Below, in pieces: positions 14,873 to 23,232 of a stretch of DNA of 64,000 nucleotides. A program made the position numbers and the translations under genes. Each line of letters opens with the position of its first letter. The stretch's first letter is position 1. The stretch spans positions 1,302,001 to 1,366,000 of the forward strand of contig NZ_JBHTAA010000005.1 in NCBI RefSeq assembly GCF_042663225.1, written 5' to 3'. Origin of the DNA: Haloferax namakaokahaiae (lineage in GTDB: Archaea; Halobacteriota; Halobacteria; Halobacteriales; Haloferacaceae). The notes beneath the pieces are model-generated. The model saw nothing but the letters and a program-made list of their open reading frames with translations. It did not search any database and was not told the origin of the DNA.

Positions 14873-15040
14873 CCCCCGTTTCCTTCGGTCGAATCGAGTG
14901 ACGTAGTCGGGTGTCTTCTGGTTACCGCTGGAACTCTATCCGAGAGGTGTCTTCTTCTCGTGAGGTGCCAGCGTGAAACGGGATAGCTACACGGGTAGCT
15001 CTCCGGTTTTCGAGGTCTTCTGTAAGAAGCGGGTCGCCTA
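14873..15040. other. Element-chromosome junction next to tRNA-Ala
   Basis: No convincing gene lies here. The stretch separates the last viral gene from the 3' end of tRNA-Ala(CGC), so one attachment site must lie in or beside it, probably including the 3' part of the tRNA. The second copy that would define the core is not in the window. Confidence 0.45.
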
Positions 15041-15112
15041 TGGACTCGCCGGGATTTGAACCCGGGGCCTCTTCCTTGCGAAGGAAGCGATCTGCCACTG
15101 ATCTACGAGCCC
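15041..15112 (-). tRNA. tRNA-Ala (anticodon CGC)
   Basis: A full cloverleaf reads from 15112 down to 15041: acceptor GGGCTCG pairing with CGAGTCC, with the G3-U70 pair that marks alanine tRNAs; anticodon stem CTTCC/GGAAG with loop TTCGCAA (anticodon CGC); T arm CCGGG/CCCGG with TTCAAAT. Discriminator base is A. The gene is intact although the viral element lies against its 3' end, as expected when integration restores the tRNA. Confidence 0.95.
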
Positions 15113-15137
15113 TCATTCCCACGGAGTCGTGGGATGC

Positions 15138-15145
15138 ATTTATAC
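15138..15145 (-). promoter_or_regulatory. TATA box of tRNA-Ala
   Basis: Read leftward the word GTATAAAT lies about 26-33 bases before the tRNA 5' end, the expected archaeal TATA position. A 7-base inverted repeat (TCCCACG/CGTGGGA) falls between it and the tRNA. Confidence 0.6.
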
Positions 15146-15287
15146 GCTTTGTTTCACCGTCTCGCGGTTCCTGTCGAAGCGTGTGAGATGACACGCGCCT
15201 TAGCGCTGTAACCAGCTCGGAGGCAGAGTCCTCCGGACGCGCGCCTCGACAGCCGCAAGCGATAGCACGAGGCTACCGCGGACGGGT

Positions 15288-15303
15288 GTCCGAAACGTCG
15301 GAC
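15288..15303 (-). terminator. Hairpin downstream of rps10
   Basis: A perfect 6-base stem, GTCCGA/TCGGAC, with loop AACG sits eight bases after the rps10 stop. It lacks a clear T-run, so it may stabilise the 3' end rather than terminate by itself. Confidence 0.35.
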
Positions 15304-15310
15304 AGGGTAG

Positions 15311-15619
15311 TTAGTCCTCGAGGACGATCTCGATACTGACGTCGTTGGGAACCTGAACGCGCATCAGCTGACGCAGTGCGCGTTCATCAGCGTCGAGGTC
15401 GATGAGGCGCTTGTGGACGCGCATCTCCCAGTGTTCCCACGTCGCGGTCCCCTCGCCGTCAGGCGATTTGCGGGTAGGGACTTCGAGCGTCTTCGTGGGC
15501 AGCGGAATCGGCCCGCTGAGGTTGACGCCCGTCTTGTTTGCGATCTCGCGAACGTCGTCGCAGATCTCGTCGAGGTCTTCCGGGCTCGTGCCGGCGAGCC
15601 GAACGCGTGCCTGTTGCAT
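15311..15619 (-). CDS. rps10: Small ribosomal subunit protein uS10
   Basis: A 102-residue protein with the S10 hallmarks: RVRLAGTSPEDLDEICDDV, then GPIPLPTKTLEVPTRKSPDGEG and HWEMRVHKRLIDLDA, the loop that contacts 16S rRNA in the 30S head. It lies two bases after tuf, the usual archaeal tuf-rps10 operon, and ends the chromosomal block before the tRNA. Confidence 0.97.
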   Translation of the reverse strand: MQQARVRLAGTSPEDLDEICDDVREIANKTGVNLSGPIPLPTKTLEVPTRKSPDGEGTATWEHWEMRVHKRLIDLDADERALRQLMRVQVPNDVSIEIVLED

Positions 15620-15621
15620 CG

Positions 15622-16887
15622 TTATCGCTCGTTGACTTCGAGCACTTTGCCGGCCGCGATGGTCTGACCCATGTCACGGACAGCGAAGCTGCCGAGTTCC
15701 GGAATCTCGGAGGACGGCTCGATGCTGAGCGGCTTCTGCGGACGGACCGTCACGATTGCAGCGTCACCGGACTTGATGAAGTCTGGGTTCTCCTCTGCGA
15801 CCTCACCCGACGCGGGGTCGAGCTTCTGGTCGATGGACTCGATGGTACACGCGACCTGCGCCGTGTGGGCGTGGAAGACCGGCGTGTAGCCAGCGGTGAT
15901 GACCGAGGGGTGCTGCATGACGACGACCTGTGCCTTGAACGTCTCGGCGACCTTCGGTGGGTCGTCTGCGGGACCGCAGACGTCACCGCGGCGGATGTCG
16001 TCCTTACCGACGCCACGTACGTTGAAACCAACGTTGTCACCAGGGCCGGCCTGGGGAACTTCTTCGTGGTGCATCTCGACCGTCTTCACTTCGCCGCCAA
16101 CGTCAGACGGCTGGAAGGAGACGTTGTCGCCGGGGCTCATCGTACCGGTCTCGATACGTCCGACGGGGACGGTACCGATGCCCGAGATGGTGTAAACGTC
16201 CTGAATCGGCAGACGCAGTGGTGCGTCCGTCGGTGGGGACGGTGCCGGCAGGTTGTTGAGTGCTTCGAGGAGGATGTCTCCGTCGTACCAGGAGGTGTTC
16301 TCGGAGCGCTCTGCGATGTTGTCGCCCTCGAATGCCGAGATGGGGACGAACGTCGCGTTGTCTGCGTCGAAGCGGACCTGCTTGAGGAGCTGCGAGACCT
16401 GCTCTTTGACTTCGTTGTAGGAGTCTTCGCTGTAGTCAACGACGTCCATCTTGTTGACGCCGATGATGAGTTCGCCGATACCGAGGGTACGGGCGAGGAA
16501 GACGTGCTCGCGGGTCTGCGGTGCAACACCGTCGTCTGCTGCGACGACGAGCACTGCGTTGTCAGCCTGCGAGGCACCGGTGATCATGTTCTTGACGAAG
16601 TCGCGGTGACCGGGACAATCGACAATGGTGAAGTAGTATTCGTCAGTGTCGAATTCCTGGTGGGCGATGTCGATGGTGACACCGCGCTCGCGCTCTTCTG
16701 CGAGGTTGTCCATGACGTAGGCGAATTCGAATCCGCCCTTGCCCTTCTCCTCGGCCTCCGCTCGGTGCTGTTCGATGACGTGTTCCGGGACGGAACCGGT
16801 TTCGAACAGGAGTCGGCCGACGAGCGTACTCTTACCGTGGTCGACGTGGCCGATGATGGCCAGGTTCTGGTGGGGTTTGTCGCTCAT
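15622..16887 (-). CDS. tuf: Translation elongation factor aEF-1 alpha
   Basis: A 421-residue GTPase that delivers aminoacyl-tRNA to the ribosome. G1 is GHVDHGKST, G3 DCPGHRDF, G4 NKMD, followed by two beta-barrel domains. ATG at 16887 (MSDKPHQNLAII) gives the usual length; an upstream ATG would add four residues. It is co-transcribed with rps10. The 190-base gap upstream presumably holds its promoter. Confidence 0.97.
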   Translation of the reverse strand: MSDKPHQNLAIIGHVDHGKSTLVGRLLFETGSVPEHVIEQHRAEAEEKGKGGFEFAYVMDNLAEERERGVTIDIAHQEFDTDEYYFTIVDCPGHRDFVKNMITGASQADNAVLVVAADDGVAPQTREHVFLARTLGIGELIIGVNKMDVVDYSEDSYNEVKEQVSQLLKQVRFDADNATFVPISAFEGDNIAERSENTSWYDGDILLEALNNLPAPSPPTDAPLRLPIQDVYTISGIGTVPVGRIETGTMSPGDNVSFQPSDVGGEVKTVEMHHEEVPQAGPGDNVGFNVRGVGKDDIRRGDVCGPADDPPKVAETFKAQVVVMQHPSVITAGYTPVFHAHTAQVACTIESIDQKLDPASGEVAEENPDFIKSGDAAIVTVRPQKPLSIEPSSEIPELGSFAVRDMGQTIAAGKVLEVNER

Positions 16888-17079
16888 TGGTATGTTCACG
16901 CGCTAAGGCGCTCTGTGGGGATTGTTTTCGCTGAAACCCCTAAAACGATTTCGATACGCACTACAGGCCGTCTAAGCGCCGTACTGCGATTTGCCGAACC
17001 ATACCATGGGTCGCAGTGTCAAGAAATTCGAAGAATCACTAATCGTTCGAAAAGCGTTGTGAGACGGCTTGTAAGTGGT

Positions 17080-18033
17080 CTACTCTAGTCGAGAAACGTC
17101 CGAGAGAACCGCCGTCGCCGTCTCCGGACCACCCGCACCGCGCCCACTGATGTTCAGCTGACCCGCGTGCGTGGTCTCGAGTTGCACGATGTTCTGCGTG
17201 CCGGTGACCGCCAGCGCCGACCCAGTCGGGACGAGTCGCGGAGCCACGCGCACGCCGGACGCGGTGGCCTCGCCGATGAGTCGAACCGTCCGACCGTCTT
17301 CGGCGGCGAGGTCGAGCGCCGTGCCGGGGACGTTCCGAATCCCCTCGACGTCGGCATCGTCGAGGCGGTACTCCACCTCGCCGTCGCTCAGGACGTTCGA
17401 GAGGATGACGAACTTGAGGGCAGCGTCGATGCCGTCCACGTCGAACGTCGGGTCCGCTTCGGCGACACCGAGGTCCTGTGCTTCCGCGAGGACGTGTTCG
17501 TAGTCGAGTCCCTCGGCGGCCATCCGCGAGAGGATGAAGTTCGCCGTGCCGTTGAGCACGCCGCGCGCGGCCGTGACCTGTGACGCACCGAGGTCCGAAA
17601 TCGTCGAGAGCACGGGAATCGCACCGCCGACGGCCGCCTCGAACTGGACGCGGCCCTCGCTTTCGGCTTCGAGGGCGCGCAAGTCCGCGTAGCGTTCGGC
17701 GACCGGGCCTTTGTTGGCGAGGACCACGTGTCGGTCCGCTTCGAGCGCGCGCTCGACGTGCGAGAAGCCCGGTTCGGCGTCGCCGAGCGTCGTCGGCGTC
17801 GCTTCGACCAATACGTCGTAGTCCGAATCGAACAGCGCGTCCGGGTCGTCGGGGCCGACCACGCCTTCCTGTGCCTTCCGTTCGAGCACCCGTTGTGGGT
17901 CCAGCCCCTCGGAATCCGAGACGGACGACGACGAGTCCGCGAAGGAGACGACTTCGTGGCCGTACTCGCCGGCGAGTTCGAGGACCGAACTGCCGACAGC
18001 GCCCGCGCCGAGGACGGCGAGACGAAGGCTCAT
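17080..18033 (-). CDS. hom: Homoserine dehydrogenase
   Basis: A 317-residue oxidoreductase that reduces aspartate semialdehyde to homoserine for threonine and methionine synthesis. The N-terminal Rossmann motif is LAVLGAGAVGSSVLEL; the catalytic domain contains VQFEAAVGGAIPVLSTI (substrate GxxxPxI region) and GVLNGTANFILSRM. It lacks a fused ACT domain, which is supplied by the adjacent gene overlapping it by four bases. Confidence 0.93.
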   Translation of the reverse strand: MSLRLAVLGAGAVGSSVLELAGEYGHEVVSFADSSSSVSDSEGLDPQRVLERKAQEGVVGPDDPDALFDSDYDVLVEATPTTLGDAEPGFSHVERALEADRHVVLANKGPVAERYADLRALEAESEGRVQFEAAVGGAIPVLSTISDLGASQVTAARGVLNGTANFILSRMAAEGLDYEHVLAEAQDLGVAEADPTFDVDGIDAALKFVILSNVLSDGEVEYRLDDADVEGIRNVPGTALDLAAEDGRTVRLIGEATASGVRVAPRLVPTGSALAVTGTQNIVQLETTHAGQLNISGRGAGGPETATAVLSDVSRLE

Positions 18034-18593
18034 GCGGACTCCTCCGTGAGCGGTTCGATGACGTGGAGGTCCTTCTCGGCGGCGATGTCGCGGACGACGC
18101 CCAGCACCTCGTCGCTCTTGCCGGAGCGCGTTGCGAGGCGCAGGCGCGCACTGGAGTGTTCCTGCGTGCCGGACGGTGCCGACAGCGACAGGTCGGTCAC
18201 CGTCGCGTCCGCGACTTCCTCGACGCGGTGAAGCGTATCCGAGAGGTCCGAATCGACGAGGTCACCGACGAGCAGCAAGATGAGTTCCTCGCCGAAGTGC
18301 TCGGTGTCGGCGCGGATGACGTTGATGCCGGCGTCGCGCACCGCTTGCACGATACTTTCGAACCGAGCGGGCAGACATTCGAGGTCTACTTCGACCGGGA
18401 TGTGCCCGCGCGGGGTGAGGTTCCCACGTTCGTGGAAAATCGACAGGAGGTTGCCTCCGTTGTTGGCGATGGGTTTGAGCGCGTCGAGTAACTGGCCGGG
18501 TTCATCGACCAGTTCGAGCCGAATGGTGTGTGCCTGCGGCAGTTCGCCACCGTCGGTCTCGGTTTCCTCTTGCTCGATGTCTTGGGCGCTCAT
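18030..18593 (-). CDS. ACT-domain amino-acid-binding regulatory protein
   Basis: The 187-residue protein has two ACT-like halves: one around HTIRLELVDEPGQLLDALKPIA and one from about residue 110. ACT domains sense amino acids. Translational coupling (ATGA) to hom suggests it is the separate allosteric subunit of homoserine dehydrogenase, perhaps responding to threonine. That partnership is inferred from the operon. Confidence 0.85.
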   Translation of the reverse strand: MSAQDIEQEETETDGGELPQAHTIRLELVDEPGQLLDALKPIANNGGNLLSIFHERGNLTPRGHIPVEVDLECLPARFESIVQAVRDAGINVIRADTEHFGEELILLLVGDLVDSDLSDTLHRVEEVADATVTDLSLSAPSGTQEHSSARLRLATRSGKSDEVLGVVRDIAAEKDLHVIEPLTEESA

Positions 18594-18968
18594 CTGACCA
18601 CCTCCGTGGGACGCCCCGACCGTGTTGTCGGCGACGCGTGGCTCTGCGGTGGTTTCGCGTCGTCGCGCCGGGAGTCGGGATACGTGCCCCTACGCATACC
18701 TATCCGTCATTCGGCCACGCGGTATAAGCCTTCGCAGACGACACAGTTTGCCGGGGATGCGAGCGTGCTGGCATTTCACACGGCCATAATCGTGCACCCG
18801 GCCGAAAATTCGGCGTACACGCGTTGCTGACGGTGTGCTACCGGGACAGGTCAGTTTAAACTAATAAATATCAGGGTTATAACTTTCGTACCAAAGTCGT
18901 CTCACGTCGATTATTCACACACCTGCCACTTGACGAGTCGAGCGGTTGGGTGAAGGGAAGAATTTCCA
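18594..18968. promoter_or_regulatory. Divergent intergenic region, ACT gene and cupredoxin gene
   Basis: No coding frame is convincing here. Leftward, GGCTTATACC at about 18717-18726 could be the TATA box for the ACT-hom operon with a leader of about 100 bases. Rightward, an AT-rich stretch at 18853-18875 (AACTAATAAATAT) is the best promoter candidate for the cupredoxin gene. Confidence 0.4.
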
Positions 18969-19886
18969 ATGGGCGAGAAATCGAAGCAAGACGGTCTCAC
19001 ACTCAGTGATACTGAACTGATAGAGGCCCTGAAAAACTACGGAATCAAACGCCGAACGCTGATGAAACTGCTCGGGGTGGGAGCAGTCGCATCGACAGTC
19101 GGTGGAACAGCGACAGCGAGTAGCGCCCAAGCGGCCCGAATCGACGAAGTGTACGGTGCGCCGTACTCCGCAGACGAGAACGTCCCACGGGGACTCGTGG
19201 ACCACACCGTCGTGGTCACCATCAACGAAGGGGGAACGTACGACGGCTTCCCGGTTGACCCGGCAGCCCACGAGATGGGCGGCGGAGAGATGACCGCGAC
19301 GGAGACGGCGACAACCGAGACTGCGACCACCGAGTCGGACGAGACGAGCACAGACACGACGACCGAGACTGCGACGGCCACAGAGACGGCGAGCACAGAA
19401 ACAGCGACCGACACCGAGACGGCGACCGACACCGAGACGGCGACCCCCGAGTCGGGAGACGAACTTCCGGAGTTCATCTTCGACCCGGTCGGATTGGCCG
19501 TGAATCCGAACGAAGTCGTAGAGTTTCGAGTCGGCTTCGGTCTCCACACCGTGACCTCGTTCCATCCGAAGTTCAGCGAGCCACCGTTCTTCGTACTGCC
19601 AGAGCGGGTGCCGACGGAGTACGGCTTTACCTCACCGCCAGTCGTGGACGGCGACGCGTGGCTCTACCGATTCACAGAACCCGGCGTGTACGACCTGTTG
19701 TGTCTGCCGCACTTGGAGTTAGGAATGGTCATGCGAATCGTCGTCCCCGACGGCGACGAGGTTCCCGAAGACGACTACGGCCCACTCGAAATCCCGAACG
19801 CGGGTGCCGTGCTGGCCGCGCCCGAACTGACCCCGGACAACATCGTCAGCGAAGGGGAGGTCCCGTGGGCAGGCTTGTCGCTCTAA
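18969..19886 (+). CDS. Tat-exported halocyanin-like blue copper protein, 305 aa
   Basis: A twin-arginine export signal (KRRTLMKLLGVGAV, arginines 28-29) precedes a cupredoxin. Copper ligands are visible as His193 (GLHTVTSFHP) and Cys245, His248 and Met253 (LLCLPHLELGM). The first strand (DHTVVVTI, about 79) is separated from the rest by an insertion of about 55 residues of repeating Thr-Glu-Thr-Ala (108-163), encoded by near-identical 18-base DNA repeats. It probably carries electrons at the outer membrane face. The insertion is unusual for halocyanins. Confidence 0.85.
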   Translation: MGEKSKQDGLTLSDTELIEALKNYGIKRRTLMKLLGVGAVASTVGGTATASSAQAARIDEVYGAPYSADENVPRGLVDHTVVVTINEGGTYDGFPVDPAAHEMGGGEMTATETATTETATTESDETSTDTTTETATATETASTETATDTETATDTETATPESGDELPEFIFDPVGLAVNPNEVVEFRVGFGLHTVTSFHPKFSEPPFFVLPERVPTEYGFTSPPVVDGDAWLYRFTEPGVYDLLCLPHLELGMVMRIVVPDGDEVPEDDYGPLEIPNAGAVLAAPELTPDNIVSEGEVPWAGLSL

Positions 19887-19901
19887 GTCGGGCCCGGCGA
19901 C

Positions 19902-19908
19902 TTTTTTT
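19902..19908 (+). terminator. Oligo-T terminator after cupredoxin gene
   Basis: Seven T residues 16 bases after the stop, preceded by a GC-rich partly palindromic stretch (GGGCCCGGC). Confidence 0.6.
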
Positions 19909-19996
19909 GAGAGCGTGTGCGGAACAGTCGGCAGTCCGGTGGACAGTGCTGTCGCTCACCGGCGAATAAACGAAAGAAAGGCGCGATGTATCGCGC

Positions 19997-22180
19997 TTAG
20001 ATGTAGTCGATAGCCTGCGAGAGTTCGAGCTTCATGCCCTTACGCTCGCGGATCTCCATAATCTTCTCGCGCTGGAGGTTGTCCGAGAGGACGCGGAAGC
20101 CAGCGTTCTCCGTGTTCCAGGACGCGCGACCTTCGGTCGCCGAACGGATGTCGGAGGAGAAGCCAATCATCTCTTCGACGGGTGCGATACCCTCGATGAC
20201 CATGAGGTCACCCTCTTGGTACATGTCGTCAACGCGGCCGCGGCGACCCTGAATCTCACCGGACGCCGAGCCCATGTACTCGGAGGCGACGTCGATGCGG
20301 ACGTTCTGGATGGGTTCGAGGAGCTTGACCTGACCCGCGATGAGCGAGCGGTGGACCGCGTCACGCGTCGCAGGGATGACCTGCGCGGGACCGCGGTGGA
20401 TGGTGTCCTCGTGGAGCTTCGCGTCGTGGAGACGCAGAAGCGTACCCTGAACGGGTTCTGCGGCGAGCGGACCGTCGTCGAGTGCCTCTTCGAGACCCTC
20501 GATGACGAGTTCCATCGTCTCGTTCAGGTGCTGGATACCCTTCGTGTCGTCGATGAGGATGTTCGTCCCGTGGATGTGTTCGACGTTCTGGGAGGTGTCC
20601 TTGTCCATGCCGGCTTCCTGCAGTGCCTCGCGGCGCTCCAGTTCGGGCATGTCCATCGAGATTTCGCCGAGCTTGATGTCGTCAACGATGTCCTGCGAGA
20701 GGGGTTCTGCCGTGATGTAGAACTTGTTGTGGCGGTTCGGCGAGACACCCTCGACCTCGTGGGACTTCGTCTGGACCTGCTCGCGGTAGACGACAATCGG
20801 CTCACCGGTGCGGACCGGGATGCCCTGGTTGTCGCGGATACGCTGCGTGATGACTTCGAGGTGGAGTTCACCCTGACCGGAGATCAGGTGCTCACCGGTG
20901 TCCTCGTTAATCTCGACGCGGATGGTCGGGTCTTCCTTTGCGACTTGCTGAAGCGTCTGGATGAGCTTCGGCAGGTCGTCCATGCGCTCTGCCTCGACGG
21001 ACTTCGTGATGACAGGCTCGGAGATGTGTTCGATGGACTCGAACGGCGTCATCTCGACGGACGAGACGGTCGAGCCAGCGATGGCGTCGCGGAGACCGGT
21101 GACTGCGGCGATGTTCCCTGCGGGGACGCCACGGTCGAGTTCCTCGCGCTCGCCACCCATGAAGACACCCACGGACTGGACGCGGTTCTTGCCCGCGGTA
21201 CCGGAGACGTAGAGTTCCTGACCCTTGCGGATGGTACCGGAGAACAGACGACCGGTTGCGATTTCGCCCGCGTGGGGGTCCATCGAGATGTCGGTCGCCA
21301 TGAAGACGACTTCGCCTTCGTCATCGACTTCGCGCATCTGTCGTGCGAGTTCGGACTCGGAGTCGCCACGCCAGACCGTCGGGATACGACGGGGCTGGGC
21401 GTCGAGCGGGTTGGGGAAGTGCTCCGCAACCATGTCGAGAACGACGTCCGAGAGCGGCGTGCGCTCGTGGAGTTCCTGGCGGTCGCCAGCGCGTTCGAGT
21501 TCCATGATGTCGCCGAACGAGATGCCGGTCTCTTGCATCGACGGCATGGAGACACCCCACTTGTAGAGGGCGGACCCGAAGGCGACGGTGCCCTCTTCGA
21601 CGGAGACGGTCCAGTCGTAGTCCTTCTCTTCGGTCATCCCGCGGATGAGTTCGTTGACGTCGGAGATGACATCGACGAGACGCTGCTGCATCTCTTCGGG
21701 ACCTTCCTGCAGTTCGTTGATGAGGCGGTCAACCTTGTTGATGAACAGCGCGGGCTTGACACCCTCGCGGAGCGCCTGACGCAGCACCGTCTCGGTCTGC
21801 GGCATTGCGCCCTCGACAGCGTCCACAACGACGAGTGCGCCGTCAACTGCGCGCATCGCGCGCGTCACGTCGCCACCGAAGTCAACGTGGCCCGGCGTGT
21901 CGATGAGGTTGATGAGGTGGTTCTTGTCTTCCCACTCGTGGGTCATCGAAACGTTTGCCGCGTCGATGGTGATACCGCGTTCCTGCTCGTCCTCTTTCGT
22001 GTCCATCGCAAGCTGCTGGCCGGCAGTCTCGTCAGAGATCATGCCTGCACCTGCGAGGAGGTTGTCGGAGAGCGTCGTCTTCCCGTGGTCGACGTGAGCG
22101 GCGATGGCAATGTTCCGGATCTGTTCCGGCTTGTCCATCAATTTCTCACATTCTTGGACAATTTTCTTTCGTCGGCCCAT
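19997..22180 (-). CDS. fusA: Translation elongation factor aEF-2
   Basis: A 727-residue translocation GTPase. G1 is AAHVDHGKTTLSD, G3 DTPGHVDF, G4 NKVD; domain IV carries EDTIHRGPAQ, where the histidine is the diphthamide site. ATG at 22180 (MGRRKKIVQECEKLM) is used; the longer open frame upstream has no support and overlaps the promoter region. It is separated from rps7 by the HExxH gene on the other strand. Confidence 0.97.
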   Translation of the reverse strand: MGRRKKIVQECEKLMDKPEQIRNIAIAAHVDHGKTTLSDNLLAGAGMISDETAGQQLAMDTKEDEQERGITIDAANVSMTHEWEDKNHLINLIDTPGHVDFGGDVTRAMRAVDGALVVVDAVEGAMPQTETVLRQALREGVKPALFINKVDRLINELQEGPEEMQQRLVDVISDVNELIRGMTEEKDYDWTVSVEEGTVAFGSALYKWGVSMPSMQETGISFGDIMELERAGDRQELHERTPLSDVVLDMVAEHFPNPLDAQPRRIPTVWRGDSESELARQMREVDDEGEVVFMATDISMDPHAGEIATGRLFSGTIRKGQELYVSGTAGKNRVQSVGVFMGGEREELDRGVPAGNIAAVTGLRDAIAGSTVSSVEMTPFESIEHISEPVITKSVEAERMDDLPKLIQTLQQVAKEDPTIRVEINEDTGEHLISGQGELHLEVITQRIRDNQGIPVRTGEPIVVYREQVQTKSHEVEGVSPNRHNKFYITAEPLSQDIVDDIKLGEISMDMPELERREALQEAGMDKDTSQNVEHIHGTNILIDDTKGIQHLNETMELVIEGLEEALDDGPLAAEPVQGTLLRLHDAKLHEDTIHRGPAQVIPATRDAVHRSLIAGQVKLLEPIQNVRIDVASEYMGSASGEIQGRRGRVDDMYQEGDLMVIEGIAPVEEMIGFSSDIRSATEGRASWNTENAGFRVLSDNLQREKIMEIRERKGMKLELSQAIDYI

Positions 22181-22389
22181 TATACAGGGGTCTACCGGCA
22201 GGAGGGTCAAAAGAGTAGTGTTTTTGCCGAGCGGATTTCCCCTCGTCAGGCCCCCTACGGCCGGGGTATGAGCATTTTTGTCACGATAGACGGAATGACA
22301 CCAGAGACGGAACGAGAGTTCTGTTTCGGCCGACGAAGCATCCATCCGTTCGGAAGAGTCATGTTCCGTGACAACAATACACATGATAG

Positions 22390-23145
22390 ATGGACCTCCG
22401 TGTGCTCGGAGGCGCACCCGCAGACCCGTTCTTGAGCGCCGCCGACGTGTTTGAAACCGAGTTCTCGATCGAGTACCCCGTCTTCGTCACCGTCCGCGAC
22501 GACCCCGACTCGCGGACGTGGGCCGCCCACTACGAAGACCACCACGTCCTCAACATCTCTCGGCAGGCCGCGACGAGCGCGATGGCTCGGGAGTTCGCCC
22601 TCCACGAACTGTCGCATATGGCGCGGAACGAAGAGCGGCACGTCTCCCACTACCAATCGACCGAAGAAGCCGTCTTTCTCGCCCTCGCGGGCCGGACGGT
22701 CGAACGCCGAAAGCTCGCTCACTGCTACCAGATTGCCAACCATTGTAAAGACATCTACGCCGACGACCTGACGCTCGCAGTCGCGCCCGCGGACAAACTC
22801 GTCCAGTTCCTCGAATCGCAACTGGCCGCGTCGCTCATCGATCGGCCACAGACGACGACCAACCCGGAGTACCGACTCGTCACGCCGGGGTCCGACCCCG
22901 ACATCACCGCGGTCAACGCCGCGTTCGCGCTCGCGCTCGTCGAACGGCACGACCTCATCTCGGACGACCACCGCCTGTACGACCTCGCGCACGCGGCCGC
23001 GGACGACGCGCCGAACATCTCGCTGGAGACGTTCAAAGAACACTTCCGGACGCTCGCCGACGACCCCTCGAAGAGCGAGTACCGTCGCACGCTCGTGGAC
23101 GTGGTCCGGCGTTACGTCGTCGGTCCCTCGGTCGCCGCCGACTGA
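22390..23145 (+). CDS. HExxH-motif protein (DUF5781-like), 251 aa
   Basis: Residues 72-76 read HELSH, the zinc-binding HExxH motif of metallopeptidases, with further acidic and histidine residues (NEERHVSH) just after. The rest is helical and soluble with no signal peptide. I associate it with haloarchaeal DUF5781 from memory. The gene lies alone between fusA and rps7 on the opposite strand, a context kept in Haloferax as I recall. Peptidase activity is inferred from the motif alone. Confidence 0.75.
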   Translation: MDLRVLGGAPADPFLSAADVFETEFSIEYPVFVTVRDDPDSRTWAAHYEDHHVLNISRQAATSAMAREFALHELSHMARNEERHVSHYQSTEEAVFLALAGRTVERRKLAHCYQIANHCKDIYADDLTLAVAPADKLVQFLESQLAASLIDRPQTTTNPEYRLVTPGSDPDITAVNAAFALALVERHDLISDDHRLYDLAHAAADDAPNISLETFKEHFRTLADDPSKSEYRRTLVDVVRRYVVGPSVAAD

Positions 23146-23232
23146 CGAACGCCGGCGAAACCGAGTCGGCTCGCCGACCGCGAGAGTGACGACGCTACCG
23201 CTCACCGAGGTGAAAAACGAAAGAGAGAGAGA

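Larger units (their letters stand above)
1..15040. mobile_element. Integrated SH1/SNJ1-like provirus (left end outside window)
   Basis: A block of about 35 small, tightly overlapping genes with no housekeeping function ends about 170 bases from the 3' end of a tRNA-Ala gene; everything beyond the tRNA is core chromosome. It carries a FtsK/HerA-type packaging ATPase, two adjacent beta-rich candidate capsid proteins, many small single-span membrane proteins, a candidate spike, a serine recombinase and small DNA-binding proteins. Portal, large terminase, tape measure and tail genes are absent, which argues against a head-tailed virus. The combination fits Halopanivirales (SH1, HHIV-2, SNJ1). Family assignment is inferred from architecture, not alignment. 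The distal end and any tyrosine integrase would lie to the left of base 1. Confidence 0.75.

Noticed and set aside
1..15040. Head-tailed virus or pleolipovirus provirus
   Set aside because: No terminase, portal, tape measure or tail proteins, and no large single spike with fused membrane protein as in pleolipoviruses; ATPase plus small membrane proteins and a capsid pair fit better.
14922..15194. Open frame crossing the tRNA-Ala gene on the minus strand
   Set aside because: It runs through the tRNA and has no haloarchaeal composition; it reflects the lack of stops in GC-rich DNA.
22181..22417. 79-residue N-terminal extension of aEF-2
   Set aside because: The extension is not acidic, overlaps the region upstream of the divergent gene, and the start at 22180 gives the family length.
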